This document shows positions 13,433-25,137 of a stretch of DNA of 64,000 nucleotides, one piece after another. The DNA is taken from positions 1,178,001-1,242,000 of the forward strand of contig RCTD01000013.1 of assembly GCA_014898415.1 (NCBI GenBank), in the 5' to 3' direction. Positions within the stretch are counted from its first letter, which is position 1. Every line of letters starts with the position of its first letter. This DNA comes from Stromatinia cepivora. Its lineage: Eukaryota; Ascomycota; Leotiomycetes; Helotiales; Sclerotiniaceae. The notes under the pieces are model-generated. The model did no database searches. It saw only the letters and a list, made by a program, of their open reading frames with translations, and was not told the DNA's origin. A program made the translations under genes and the position numbers.

Positions 13433-14287
13433 ATGTGCAATACATACTACCTACCATTAGATATCCAAGGCCTCTGCATAACCTCAATATCCTCAATATC
13501 CTCAATATCCTCAATATCCTCAATATCCTCAATATCCTCAATATCCTCAATATCCTCAATATCCTCAATATCCTCAATATCCTCAATATCCTCAATATCC
13601 TCAATATCCTCAATATCCTCAATATCCTCAATATCCTCAATATCCTCAATATCCTCAATATCCTCAATATCCTCAATATCCTCAATATCCTCAATATCCT
13701 CAATATCCTCAATATCCTCAATATCCTCAATATCCTCAATATCCTCAATATCCTCAATATCCTCAATATCCTCAATATCTTCAAATACCCAAACATTCAA
13801 TATCCTCGAGATAACCAAGGACAATATTGTATTCAAATCCGCTCAAACCTCAACCTCAACTTTATTGGTCATTACCAATGTCCGGCATGAACTCACCACC
13901 GCCCCTTACGATGCCTCTGAAGGTGTTCATGAGAACCAAGCTGTCCCGGAATACACTACTCTCCCGCCACGAGAAGATCCAAGAATGCAGCCGTCGCCGC
14001 CTCCATACACACCCCGTGTCAATGTAAACGCCAATACCATTGCCAACTCAACCGGCTACGAGCTTACGCTTCAAACATACAGCGATGGCTTTTGGCACGG
14101 TCCCATTGATACTTTCGAGGGAGCCGATGCTATTCATATCCCGGAAGAAGTCTGCAGACGCCTTCGGGTCTCAGCCAATGAACTTGGAGTTGAAAAATTC
14201 GTGTTTTCCATAACTGATCCCGATCGAAAAAACTGTGTGCAGTGGTCGCTTGAATCACGTCTACAGCGGCAGTGTGAAGTTTTCTGA
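13433..14287 (+). CDS. Hypothetical protein containing an in-frame minisatellite
   Basis: I do not recognise this gene. An open frame of 284 codons begins MCNTYYLPLDIQG, passes through ~33 Ile-Ser-Ser triplets encoded by the 9-bp repeat, and continues with a non-repetitive, coding-looking tail: EYTTLPPREDPRMQPSPPPY, then YELTLQTYSDGFWHGPIDTF and a charged C-terminus. The tail contains PPxY-like proline motifs. The tail (from about 13890) is the part most likely to be real. The start is uncertain, because the repeat keeps all frames open and the true N-terminus could be an ATG downstream of it (for example 13986 in this frame) or an upstream exon. No membrane segment or signal peptide seen. 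Confidence 0.4.
   Translation: MCNTYYLPLDIQGLCITSISSISSISSISSISSISSISSISSISSISSISSISSISSISSISSISSISSISSISSISSISSISSISSISSISSISSISSISSISSISSISSISSISSNTQTFNILEITKDNIVFKSAQTSTSTLLVITNVRHELTTAPYDASEGVHENQAVPEYTTLPPREDPRMQPSPPPYTPRVNVNANTIANSTGYELTLQTYSDGFWHGPIDTFEGADAIHIPEEVCRRLRVSANELGVEKFVFSITDPDRKNCVQWSLESRLQRQCEVF
13482..13778. repeat. 9-bp minisatellite, 33 copies
   Basis: Thirty-three uninterrupted, apparently perfect copies of CCTCAATAT. Because the unit is three codons long and no frame of it holds a stop, every frame through it is open. Confidence 0.97.
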
Positions 14288-15527
14288 TGATGGGCGGGTG
14301 AAGGTTAGCGCTGGAATGGCGAAAGAGGGTAGTGTTTGGTGAATGTAATAATGCAATCTCGGTGCTTCAACTGGGAACCTTCAAATCGTAGTTTTACTCG
14401 CAGCTGGGTTTACCTCAAAGAAACTCAGCTTGCTGAAATAGAAAATCATTAAACCAACTATAAGTCCAACATTCTAAATCACGATTATATTTTGACCATA
14501 ACAGAAAACACCCATTTTAGTCCAGCCTGTCGACGTTTATATTAATAGCAGATATATGAAAATTAAGAATATGAGATTGTGAGTATAATATTATATTTAT
14601 AGAATAATAGAACAGGAGGAATGTGTGTAGTTCCAGTGGAAGATGCTTGAGGTTGTAAGATAGGAAGGTAATTACAAGGATATAAACTCTGTTTCTCGAT
14701 ATGGAAGAGTTATAAAGATAGGCTTTTCAAACGTACACTACATATTGATTTATAGATTTATTGACTCCTTGAATTGTTCACATCAACATCGACTTCAATG
14801 CCGTTGACAATTTCGCGGGCTGCTGCTCGGATAATTGTTAATCCGTTTATGACTTTGTTCGAGAATCTGAAGATTGTGAAGCCCGTAGCCAAGCTTTGTG
14901 TACCTAGGAAGCCCTCAAAGGTCCCCAAGAAGCCTCACACTCCAAATTAGTTCTATACTCTTTGATATGAATTCTAAAAACTCAATATCAAATCAATTGA
15001 TTAATCTTTTCTATATTAAATCTTAGAAATAACAGTGTATAGTTATTAATAGTTTTTATAATCAGATTTCAAAAAGATTTAAAACTTTAAACCAGTTATC
15101 GTTGAATTTGGAAAAAGAGCTCTTTATATAACCTTTTCGCATTATTGACATAATCAAGTACGGGCATTTTCTAGCCCCGCGCTTACTAATAATTATCTGC
15201 CGGTGGCTTTTCTCCAATCAATCAACAAACATTCTTTCTCTTTTAATAAATACTCGAATAGACACCTCGAGCTAAAAGGGACTTGCCCATTTGCAGTGAT
15301 CCGTTCAATAGATTTGAAGGTTCCAAAATAACATATTTTTATAAATGATGACCTTCGGTTAAGGTTACCAAGTAGATACCTGAGGAATTTGACTTGTTTG
15401 ATTTTTTTGGCACTTTCCACTTGGTACCCCTCGTCAAATTAGAGCTACTCCTACTCTATGACGATACGATCGATGGTCCATCCCTCTTCTCAACATCCTT
15501 CCCATTGTCGACCTTAAAATAGTTAAA
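14288..15527. other. Intergenic region
   Basis: AT-rich spacer, especially 14950-15150, without a supportable gene. The last ~100 bp form the leader of the CBP3-like gene. Confidence 0.45.
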
Positions 15528-16596
15528 ATGGCTTCCAGAACTTGTAATTCATGTCTGCGGGCGCTGAGGTTTCAATCAAAACGTACTGCTAGGGTAAGGT
15601 TAACTTTTGCTTCGAAAAGCGAGAATATCAATCATTAACCTCTTTCAGAACAGCATCGCGAAATTCAACCCCAACCCCAATTCCACTCGAGCCTTCGCGA
15701 CGGCTAACGACAAATATGCAAATCTCGCAGAGGCCAATCAAAATCATGGAACATCAATTCCTCCTGTTACACCTCCTGCTGCCGGAGACAAGGCAGACCA
15801 CACCACTCATACCTCCCAAAATCTTGCAAGGGAGTTCCAAAAAGTTTCCGGCAGAGGCTTAACCGGAACGTATACCGCATATGGAGCCACAGAAGAGTTA
15901 TATAAAACTTGCGGTGCACAAGCAGATTATTCTATACCACAGGCGTCGGATCCGGAGGCGGAAATGCCAAAGACAGAAGAAGGTGAAGACTTAGGCGTTG
16001 GTAATGGCTGGTGGCATGATCGTATGTGCTTCCTCTCACCCACAAGTAGATGTTGTCAGTATGACTAATATTTCCCAGAACTAGCATTGAAACCTACCTT
16101 CAGCACCTGGTCACAAGTAACCATGCTTCATTTATATTTACTTTCTGTACGCCTTCGATGTCTCCCTGGTACCGAATCGCAACCTTGGCAACAGCATCTT
16201 CTCGACCACTTCTTCTATGATGCTGAGAATAAAATGATCATCAATCACAATATGAATGCTCGTGGTACCCGTAACAAATATCTCAAAGATATGTTTGTCC
16301 AATGGCGAGGTCTTCTTGCAGCATACGATGAAGGTTTGGCGAAAGGTGATGCTGTGTTGGCGGCAGCTGTCTGGAGAAATGTTTTCAAGGCAAACGAGAA
16401 TATTGATATCAAAGGACTTGCGATGATCGTCAGCTATATGAGAGGTACTCTGCAAGATTTGGAGAAACTAACAGATCAGGAGGTCATGAGTGGACAATTG
16501 ACCTTTAGTGACCCTGCAGGTGAAGCAAGTCTTGTTGGAGTTAAAAGCAAAATGATGGATCTGCCACTTGACAAGACCCCAGGGAAGAAATTATAA
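15528..16596 (+). CDS. CBP3: Ubiquinol-cytochrome c reductase assembly chaperone, Cbp3-like
   Basis: Mitochondrial chaperone expected to bind newly made cytochrome b, with a Cbp6 partner, during complex III assembly. Exons 15528-15593, 15649-16021 and 16079-16596 give 318 residues. The N-terminus (MASRTCNSCLRALRFQSKR) is basic and lacks acidic residues, as expected for a mitochondrial presequence. The core is the ubiquinol-cytochrome c chaperone domain: LKPTFSTWSQVTMLHLYLLS, then LLDHFFYDAENKM and RGTRNKYLKDMFVQWRGLLA, with WRNVF further on. The start is the first ATG, 5' of a clean GTAAGG...CAG intron. Both junctions preserve the frame, with the second splitting a Gln codon. The identification rests on family recognition of the motif order. 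Confidence 0.88.
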
Positions 16597-19500
16597 ATGG
16601 AAAGGGCCTAGGGAAGTATAGAAATGTGAGCGGCTTACTCAACTGTATTTTACAAATTTGTATTATTAATGAAAATGGGATGCCATCAAATAAGTGCATC
16701 CATAACTTGATTGTTGGTGTGGGGAGAGGCGACATGAATAGAGCGGGATAACATTGAGCAGGAAAATATTGTATCTGAAGGCGAATATCCACTATGTAAC
16801 TCAGAATAACAAAAGGCTTTATGTTTCAGGAAGCGGCAAGTACTGTTTCCCTAGATATTGAGTAGTATAGGAAATACTCACATCTTATCATTTTGTATTC
16901 TGGTACCTAGTTATATCTTGAATCTTATAAACTACTCTCAAGAATCATCTTCTCATATCTGCGGCTGAGGTATCTATATTCTTTTCCCAGTGCTTCTACT
17001 ACAGCAAATAGTATAGAAATATTCTTTAATTAGGTGGTTACTAGCTAGAAAAACTTGAGCTGGTGTGGAAGAAATGATTTGGGGGGTGCAATATCGATCT
17101 AGAATTAAAAACCAGTGTGTTATCTTCCTTGATAGGTTGAAGTTATTTGAGAGGAGTATTGTCACAGATAGGTTTCTGTCGGTATATTGAAAAGGAAAGA
17201 AGTCGGGAATGTATTGTTCTGATGCTAGTTCTTTGAAAAATTTATTGTTTCATAAGTTTACATGCAGACAGATATTAGGAAAGCATTCTATGGACTTGTG
17301 CAGAGGAGTGAGGAAGGAGAAAACATGAACCCGGGCGGAAAAGATATGTATGGTTACGATTACCTTCAGCGAAGGCAGTACTAGGTAGTTATTGGAGAGC
17401 CGTAATAAGGGAGTTCGAATCCTTCGTAGCTCCTGCTGGTGTTTATTACCTATTTTCTCTAAGTGCTAATGCGATATTGCCCTTAAGCACAAAAAAGGTC
17501 ATGGGTAGTATGAAAAGTAATTGAGGTCAGGCCTCAGCAAGACAAGGAAAGAAAATTGCACATTATATACAGGATTTCTATTTGAATTGGACCGAGACCC
17601 CTCAGGGCAAGTTTGCAGGCTAGCTGTACAGACTACTTAGGTCCGTTGACACTAGTTTCACTGCTAATGTGTTGGTGTGTGGTTTCTTGCATACTTATGC
17701 CATTCTAGTCTATCGGCTTATTGCTTCTCGAACCACTCTATTCTTCTAGTTAATAATTAACTCATGAATGATGAGGACTGACTTATATAGTCCCGGTACT
17801 TTATGACTCGGTCTTCCAATCATCGTTCGAGGGTGCTTTTGTTGCATATCTGAGATTTCTATTTGCAGGGCGCATCCTGACAAGTGTTTTATTAGTATCT
17901 ATAGCTGACATACGAACGTCCTCTTCAATACCATACTACTATTGTTCACTGCATCCAAATTGATAGTAATAAGTCTCGAAATTAGCTTCGTTATTTTGTC
18001 GGTATTTTTAGGATTTTGTTTTCGATTGGCTGGATTAGATGAGTGGTAGCTTAGCCCTTGGTTGACAGCTTTTCCCTTGTGGTGAATAACAATGTCGCTT
18101 TCTGATATTTAGTTCACTAAACTCCTATTTTCATGTCTCTTTACCCCAATGTGGATAGTTCAATAAATTGGCAAAATACATTGTGTTAGTAAATCGTAGA
18201 TGGAAAGCTTCCACCAGATCTCTTTTCCCTGAGTATGTTCTTGGACCTCTGTTTACAAGATCTAGGGAGTGGCCGGGACGGTGGTCGAAAAGCTGGAAAT
18301 CTTTGGTTTGGTGTGGTTCAGTTTAGTGTTAGTTTAGTGCCATTTTAGTACGAAAATCTTAGCTTTTCACTAAATGTACAACAATCGAGACTTCTTTTTG
18401 GAATCTGAGGAAGAATAGTATGAGTACATTCAATTGGATTACCAGTTTTTACATTTATACATGCTGAGAGTCCACTTTCCCACTTCTCACAATAATTTGT
18501 TCATGATGAAGTGAAATAAAAATGTATTGAAGCAATGGATAAGCGAGCATATATTACATAATCACTTTCTTATTGATCAGGATTGAGGATTAATGGGGTA
18601 GGCACGACCACATGGCGCCTAGGTTCATTGCCGTATATAGATAAAAGCCTTCACCGTATCATTACCCTTCATTTCTCCCTTCATCTCAAATAAGGATTTC
18701 AATTCTTACATCCTGTCTCTTGGATTGAAAGTGTCCACCTCTCGACTATGCTTGCTAGCTAGAGCTTCAAATTGCCATAGTTGTATCTTCCTTATAATCA
18801 AATTCTTTACCCCATATTAGTGGTCATTGTTTGGATCGTAAATGTTCTGCAGTTTTAAAGATAAAATACTCAAGGTACCGGTATTTAGGTTTAGTAGATC
18901 GTCAAACAGTGTTAAAAAGCACATATGAAGTACTCCTTTATCCGACGCTGCTCCATTGGATAATCTCGTTTCAAATTCAATGTTCTTTCTCTCGAATGGC
19001 GTGTGCTTGTGATTGGTGCATCCGTGTGAAGTTTTGGTACATGATACTTCTAAGCTCTTGGGTGATGTTTCCGTAGCTTTTGATCCCATAGGTTGGAAGG
19101 AGACATCTGAAGTATTGAGACTTCCTTGATGGTTTGGTAAGTTCCAGGTTTTTAACATTACGAATTGCACATGCTAATAGACAGATAGAATTTTGACCAT
19201 CATGTTAACCATCAACCTCCGCAAGTCATACATGGGCAGAGGGGGAAGATTGGGATACTTCTGGGTAGCTCGATTGTTCAAAGGACCTATCATAATCTGT
19301 TGATCTCGTTACATAATTTATTGTGTTATATGTAGAGCGGGTGAGTAAACTATCATCTAAGATATATAGATACAAAGCGATGATCTAATAGAATGTATTG
19401 ATTCAAATTCACCAAATGCCTTGAACGATATCGCCGTATGTATTTATTCCGAGATGTCACACTGAATTCATCATCCCCCCTTTCCTCCAACCTTATCCGA

Positions 19501-19990
19501 CCCCTGCCCCTACGTAAAAATTAATCTCCACATATCCTAGCACTCCCAAAAACAACAAATAATCATATTTGCGTCTCCTTTTATATCATGTTATTTTCGT
19601 CGTCGGCGCGAACACATTTGAGAATAGACATGCCACATTACGAGTAAATCACGCCACTTTTACATTAATATCGATCGATATTATCTTGGGTTCTTCCGGC
19701 TCATTTCTACATTTGATTAATGGTTTAAAATTGCAATTGAAAAGGATGGTCGTTCCCACATTCAACCATAACGATTTTCGAATTTTGCTAGTACCTTGTG
19801 TTGATAGCTTGGACGGCGACTCAAATCACGAAAACTGACCACTCATACATACCCTGTAATGATCACCAACTTGAGATCTTTTCAGTATCTCAAGATCCTA
19901 TTCAGTTCCACAGCTAATAAAAGCATTAGACAAAATTCATTCCTCGATCTTTAAGTCTCATACTCCCTTCCCGGACCCGCACATCTCGCC
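16597..19990. other. Gene-poor region
   Basis: About 3.4 kb without a supportable gene. Scattered open frames (for example 18817-19170 minus, 19569-19838 plus) show no domain or splice signals. A T-arm-like string at 17411-17421 does not fold into a tRNA. Confidence 0.4.
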
Positions 19991-20298
19991 ATGCCTCAAC
20001 GGTAAGCCACCGTCTCTATCAAAACAAAAACAATCTTAAGCTCTCAATTGACATACATAGAAGCACAAACGACTCGAGCAAATCCATCCCAAAAAAGACA
20101 CCATCAAAAATCTGCTCATCGAAATCACGAGGTCGAGCTGTTACATCTCCGGGTACTCGAGGCGACGAGTTTCGCAATGTCAGCGGCGAGGAAAAGTCTC
20201 CGGGTTTAGAAAACTCTCAAGGGTCTACTTGCTCCGGAAACTGTGGAAAGATTGGTGGATGTGAAAGGAAAGAGAAGAGTGTTAGTTTGGAATTTTGA
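19991..20298 (+). CDS. Small Ser/Lys-rich hypothetical protein
   Basis: I do not recognise this gene. A first exon of 11 bases (19991-20001, encoding MPQ and part of Arg) is followed by a 59-nt intron with a GTAAGC donor and TAG acceptor. A second exon (20061-20298) then reads in frame to TGA, giving 82 residues. The product is basic at its N-terminus (SSKSIPKKTPSKICSSKSRG) and has a C-terminal cluster TCSGNCGKIGGCERKEK with three cysteines. No signal peptide or membrane segment. The call rests only on the splice-site/frame match and the biased composition, and could be wrong. Confidence 0.35.
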
Positions 20299-22830
20299 CT
20301 TTGGAATGCTGGGAAGTAGTGGAAGAGCAATTTTGATATGGAAATTGCGGTGGGAGGGGATGAATGTAGAGATAACGAATATGGCAGAGGGATATAAGAT
20401 GGGCTTGGGATAGCCTTTCTTTCTTATGGGTATTTGGAGTACTGGTTTTGAAGAGAAAGGCGGGCGGGGCTTTTTGAGATTTTGGTTCCTTCAAGTTGAT
20501 GGAGAATTACATGGCACTGGTAGAAAGGATGGGATGTTCTGATTGAATCATCATAGATTGCAAGAGCTGATAATTTCTCGGGTGTTCCACCGGAATCTTC
20601 GGACTTGTTAGGGAGACGCATGAGAACGGTGGATCTAATAATAGACAATATATCCTTTCCATCTCGATCTTACCACCTATGGATCATTTTTCTACTGTGC
20701 TATGGCCAAGTAGTGGGCAATTTGATTGCATCAATTGAGACGAGAACCAATGCTTGATAAAAATGAAATATAGTCTTGGTAATAACAACCTCTATCATCT
20801 CAAAGTGCACCGTCGCCTACAATACCGGCTGGGATACAAACATATTTTCAGTACTCTACAGTCAAATACCTATCGATAAGGACGAGCTTGATATTATATT
20901 ACCGTGTTACTCGGTCTCTATCAGAGTCAATAAAAGTCAAGCACGAAGGCGTGATCTCAAACTCACAGCCGATTATGCTTCCAAACATCGTTTTTCACCG
21001 GAGCTGCTGAGGACCTCTACCCCTTGCAGGCCTTTCCAAGTATATATGGCAGTAGGAAACTTCAAATAACATTTACGATCTTTTTAATAGTTCCCACCTG
21101 ACTCACACCGGCCCATCGTCCAAAGGTCATCTTGGAACAGGGTTGTGGATAGCTTGTTACCCTGGATTTTGCTCTATTGCATTTTCTCAGTCATCTTTAG
21201 AATAATTATAAAACAATATCACATACGATCAAATCGTTACGGGCAATATGAAGCTTAATATTGCTAAAGGTTGAAGTGATGCAAAAACCAGTTATTTCTA
21301 AATGTTTGTATAATTTGATTTGACCTTATTATGGACTTCTGAAAAACTATATTTCTTCTAGTTCTTAATAAGTATCCAGAAAGATGCGAATGCTAGTAAG
21401 CTTGCTTGAGTAAAAAATGTATAATTCTGGCACGGAATATTCTTGGAGAGAACCAATAACGGGACGACTTTCACGAATCCATACCCATGTGATATTCTGA
21501 GCTACAATTAACATTCCGTAAAGTCAGAAACATAGCAGATGATGGATGCCTGTCTCCGGTTTTCGAAATGTAGGAATTAAAAGCTCACCTTGGAACAGCT
21601 ATTCGAGCCGTAGACGGACGCATAGTTCCTCAGGCACCAAATGGTAAGTTCGCGGATGGTGCTCCAGGACGAGGCTACAAGCAATAACAGCTCTTCTACT
21701 TTGAATAAAATGATAGCAACTAATTAGGTTAGCTGCAACGGGGTATGTTAGCCACTCATAAGACACCGATAATTGCTCTGTTCAATGGAATCGGAAATTA
21801 GCGTTAGCTTAGAGGGAATTTAGCAGGGCTCGCTTGTTTCATGCAGTGTGGGGTTGTGTTCTTCCAGTGAATGAACATTTTCTTATTAGGGTGAATGGCG
21901 AAATCGAGTACTAATAAAGCGACAATCTTTCGATATATTGGATGTCGAATTACAACCTAGTGAGTTTGTGATGTGTAGTTCATTTCGCTCACGTGAAAAC
22001 CAACTAGCAGAGCCACCATCGCGCTATGAAACTAATTATGTGGATCGATTTCGCTAAAAAGCATGGACGCTAATGCTAAAAAGCGTGGACGCTAATGCTA
22101 ATTAGGGGGGGGACTATGACCGTTCAATTCTAAACCTTATTAATTGAGTCACTGGGGTTGTAACCCTAATTTTCATGGAGGATCTCTGTGAATTTTCGAT
22201 ACTTTGATTGTTCTAGTTCATCTTCACATTGATAATAAAACACAGCAAACGCGTCTGAATGGCAAAATATTAGAATATTTGCGCGTATATAAGAACGTAT
22301 TTCGGCAGTTTCTTAATGCGTTAGTCATACAGAGCATTTAAATTTACTGTACAGTGGACCATACGGTCTGGAAAAACATACCTCTCGTACATCTTGGAGG
22401 AAATGATTATTCATAATTATTTGAGGTCCATGATCAAACTTTCTTGATTCCTGAGTTGGAAAATAGATACGGTCGATTCATAATCTCGATTTGACTCCGC
22501 TTTCAAGCAACTATTGCCGTGCTAGTAATCATTGTTTATTCAAATTGCAGATTTCCAGTATCATATTCCCTAAATGACGCAACAAGAACTCAAAGTGGAC
22601 AGAACTTATAATACTTAATCGTGCGATAGTGTGAAAAAAGGAACGGTTTCTTGACCGGCGCGTTAGTAGCTCGATTTTTATATAGACTGAGAACCGTAAT
22701 ATACATTGAAAAGTTTTCCTCCTACCTTCATTTCTCCTCATATCCTCAATCTGCAACCTCAATCTACGCCCACATTTCTCAGATCAGAAGAATTCCAATC
22801 ATAGCAATCGGTTCAAACATTATACAAAAC
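20299..22830. other. Intergenic region
   Basis: No supportable gene. Contains a 22-bp direct duplication at 22053-22096 (see repeat) and AT-rich stretches. Confidence 0.4.
22053..22096. repeat. 22-bp tandem duplication
   Basis: Two adjacent copies of GCTAAAAAGCRTGGACGCTAAT, differing at one base, followed by a partial third start (gctaatt). Intergenic, with no known function. Confidence 0.85.
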
Positions 22831-23723
22831 ATGTCCCCGTGAGTCAATTCTTATGCCAATATCATTTAATTTCAATTCCACTTACCACATTACATACTGA
22901 CATGACAAGCACGAATGAAAATGCAGCTACGGTAAAGGAAAAGCCATGGGCGGGAAAGACTATGCACAATCCCAAAGTATCAAGATCAGTTGGGGCAAAA
23001 AAGAGGTCATATGACATTCAAGTAAAAGAAGATGGACAAATTGAAATCGTCTTTCATGAAATATTGGTATCAAAGTGCGAATTATTTAAGAATGCCCTAA
23101 AGGCAAGTTCAATGCTATTGGAATTTTGAATCGATTCATGTAGCAGGCGGATGCTGATGACTGATAGTTGGGAGGAGCTCCGGTGTGCTTGTGTGATGGT
23201 TGTAAAAATGGGGATCTTGAAGTTCGTAAAAAGGTAAGTCCATCATTTCAGATAGAAACAAATTATACAAAATATATATTAATCAATCAAAGTGGGTTCA
23301 AGCTTGGGCGAGTAGAATGGAAGTGAGTTTACTATTCCACTGAAAAACTGCTTACACAGAAAGATGCTAATCCGTAATAGAGAAGAAACCGAGTGGCAAA
23401 TCTTGTGTACTACGCAACAGCCCGTCTTGAGGATCTAATTTCCAACGAAAATCCCCCCGAAAAACAAATATGCAGATTTTGCGAGGATCTGTCGAGTGTA
23501 AGTTCATTATCTTGAACTCTTGAATGACAGATATGAGCTAGAAGATACTAATACTTGATAGTGCCCTCTTCAGTCTCACAACATAACATCGGGAAAAGCC
23601 CCTCCTAAGATGGAAAGTACAGAGAACAGCAAAGAGAATAGATCTGAGGCAGCCAGTCGCGATCAGTTCAACGCTGATAAGTTGTTCGAAGTCCATTGGC
23701 GCGGTGCACAAACTCCAGAATAA
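22831..23723 (+). CDS. Hypothetical Cys-motif protein, six exons, one GC-AG intron
   Basis: Not recognised. Exons 22831-22838, 22910-23102, 23168-23233, 23293-23322, 23381-23497 and 23562-23723 join in frame to 191 residues. The start ATG precedes a GTGAGT donor; an alternative start is the in-frame ATG at 22902 without the first intron. The protein has a Lys-rich N-terminus, then CLCDGCKNG (CxCxxC) and ICRFCEDLS (CxxC). These may form a metal-binding pair flanking WVQAWASRMERRNRVANLVYY. The tail is polar (SGKAPPKMESTENSKENR). The second intron starts with GCAAGT after AAG, a classic GC donor, and ends GATAG; reading without it hits a stop at 23127. Nuclear or cytosolic location is possible but not shown. 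Confidence 0.6.
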
Positions 23724-24163
23724 TCCAAGCTTTTCATCTCATTTCCTGAGTAAAGCGAAGTTAAACAAAAAACCGTATCTAAGAGATCCTATTTGAAGAC
23801 GGTACGGTGGTCATGAAGCTGGATTCCAAAAATATTCAGATTCAGCGGTTTTGGGTGTTATACCATCAATCAGCGTTATTTTGTATGAAAATACCAGCAG
23901 GGCATGAAGGAGAAGGCGAAATGTTAGAATTCTAGTCTAGAATATAAAAATTTCATTCCATCATACAAAATGATTCTATTCAGATATCTATGTCCATCTA
24001 GAACCTTGGGTTAATTTGAGCTTGCTGAGGTCATTACATTAAAAGCTTAGTAATGCGTTAAGACTCAAGTACCGGCATTCTATGGTCCGTGCACAAATTT
24101 CCCCAGACTTCACAATTTTACCCCTCCATTTATGATTCCCATCCGCAATTCCTCGAATCCAAC
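23724..24163. other. Spacer with promoter of DHFR gene
   Basis: 440 bp between two genes in the same direction. No coding exon seen. The 3' end of the upstream gene and the promoter of the reductase must lie here. Confidence 0.45.
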
Positions 24164-25137
24164 ATGTCGACCGACTCCACCACATCCAAAATGGCATCAA
24201 TCAAAGAATTCACCCTCATCGTCGCCGCGACCAATAAGATGGGAGTTGGGAAAGGAGGTGGACTTCCATGGACGGGATTGAGAAAGGAAATGGCTTATTT
24301 TGCGAGGGTTACTAAGAGGGCTGGTCCTGGAGTATGTATTCTCTGTTTTTATTGATAATATGGTTTGCCCTATTATTCTCAATTTCTACCTTTTATGCAC
24401 TGCCCAGCGTGGACTCTGCGGGGTAGTTTGCATCAAATGCAAATGAGCAGTTGGTGCTGGTTGGGACGATACCTCAATTCAACATCTCCCTTGAGATTCT
24501 CTGATGATGACCTAAGTGAGAGACCCAAGATGTTCTGCTACATGCCTTTCTCAAGATAATTGTATGGCCAGGATAATTCGGGAAGTGGTAGGGAAAGGAC
24601 ATAAACTGATCAAGATGAATCTTTGAACAGAAAACAAACGCAGTAGTAATGGGACGCAAAACCTGGGAATCAATTCCTCCTAAATTTCGTCCTCTCGCGA
24701 ACCGAGCAAATTATATGATTAGTCGAACACAAACACCCAATTCTTCGGAAGTTGATCTCGGTCCCGATGCACATTCAGCAACAAGTTTGACGGATGCACT
24801 CGAGAAATTAGGATCGAGGGCACAATCAAATACGAATAATGACAATGAGAAAGAGATTGATAGAGTTTTCATAATTGGTGGAGGACAAATATATAAGGCA
24901 TCATTGGAGTTAAAGGAGGCAAAGAGGATATTATTGACGAGGATTTTGGAGGATTTTGAATGTGATACGTATTTCCCCGTTGAGTTGAAGGAGGATGGAA
25001 CTGGGCAGGGATGGAGGAGGACGGATACTCAAACACTTCGAGAATGGACTGGGGAGGGAGAGGAAGTCGAGGGTATCAAGGAGGAGGGTGGTGTGAAATA
25101 TATTTTCGAGATGTGGGAAAGGGTTGAGGAATCATAA
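24164..25137 (+). CDS. Dihydrofolate reductase
   Basis: NADPH-dependent reduction of dihydrofolate to tetrahydrofolate (EC 1.5.1.3), feeding thymidylate, purine and methionine synthesis. Exons 24164-24331 and 24631-25137 give 224 residues, a normal fungal DHFR length. Motifs: FTLIVAATNKMGVGKGGGLP with PW at the substrate loop; LRKEMAYFARVT, carrying the catalytic acidic residue; NAVVMGRKTWESIPPKFRPL; MISRTQ; VFIIGGGQIYKASL for the nucleotide-binding glycines; and RILLTRILEDFECDTYFP. The intron is 299 nt, long for this window, but its donor (GTATGT) and acceptor (CAG) join the two conserved blocks exactly in phase. A second in-frame ATG at 24191 could serve as start. Upstream and downstream genes are unrelated. 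Confidence 0.93.

Noticed and set aside
17395..17435. TTCGAATCC T-loop-like string suggesting a tRNA
   Set aside because: The flanking T-stem has an A-C mismatch and two wobbles, and no acceptor 5' half matching GTAGCTC is found upstream; no cloverleaf forms.
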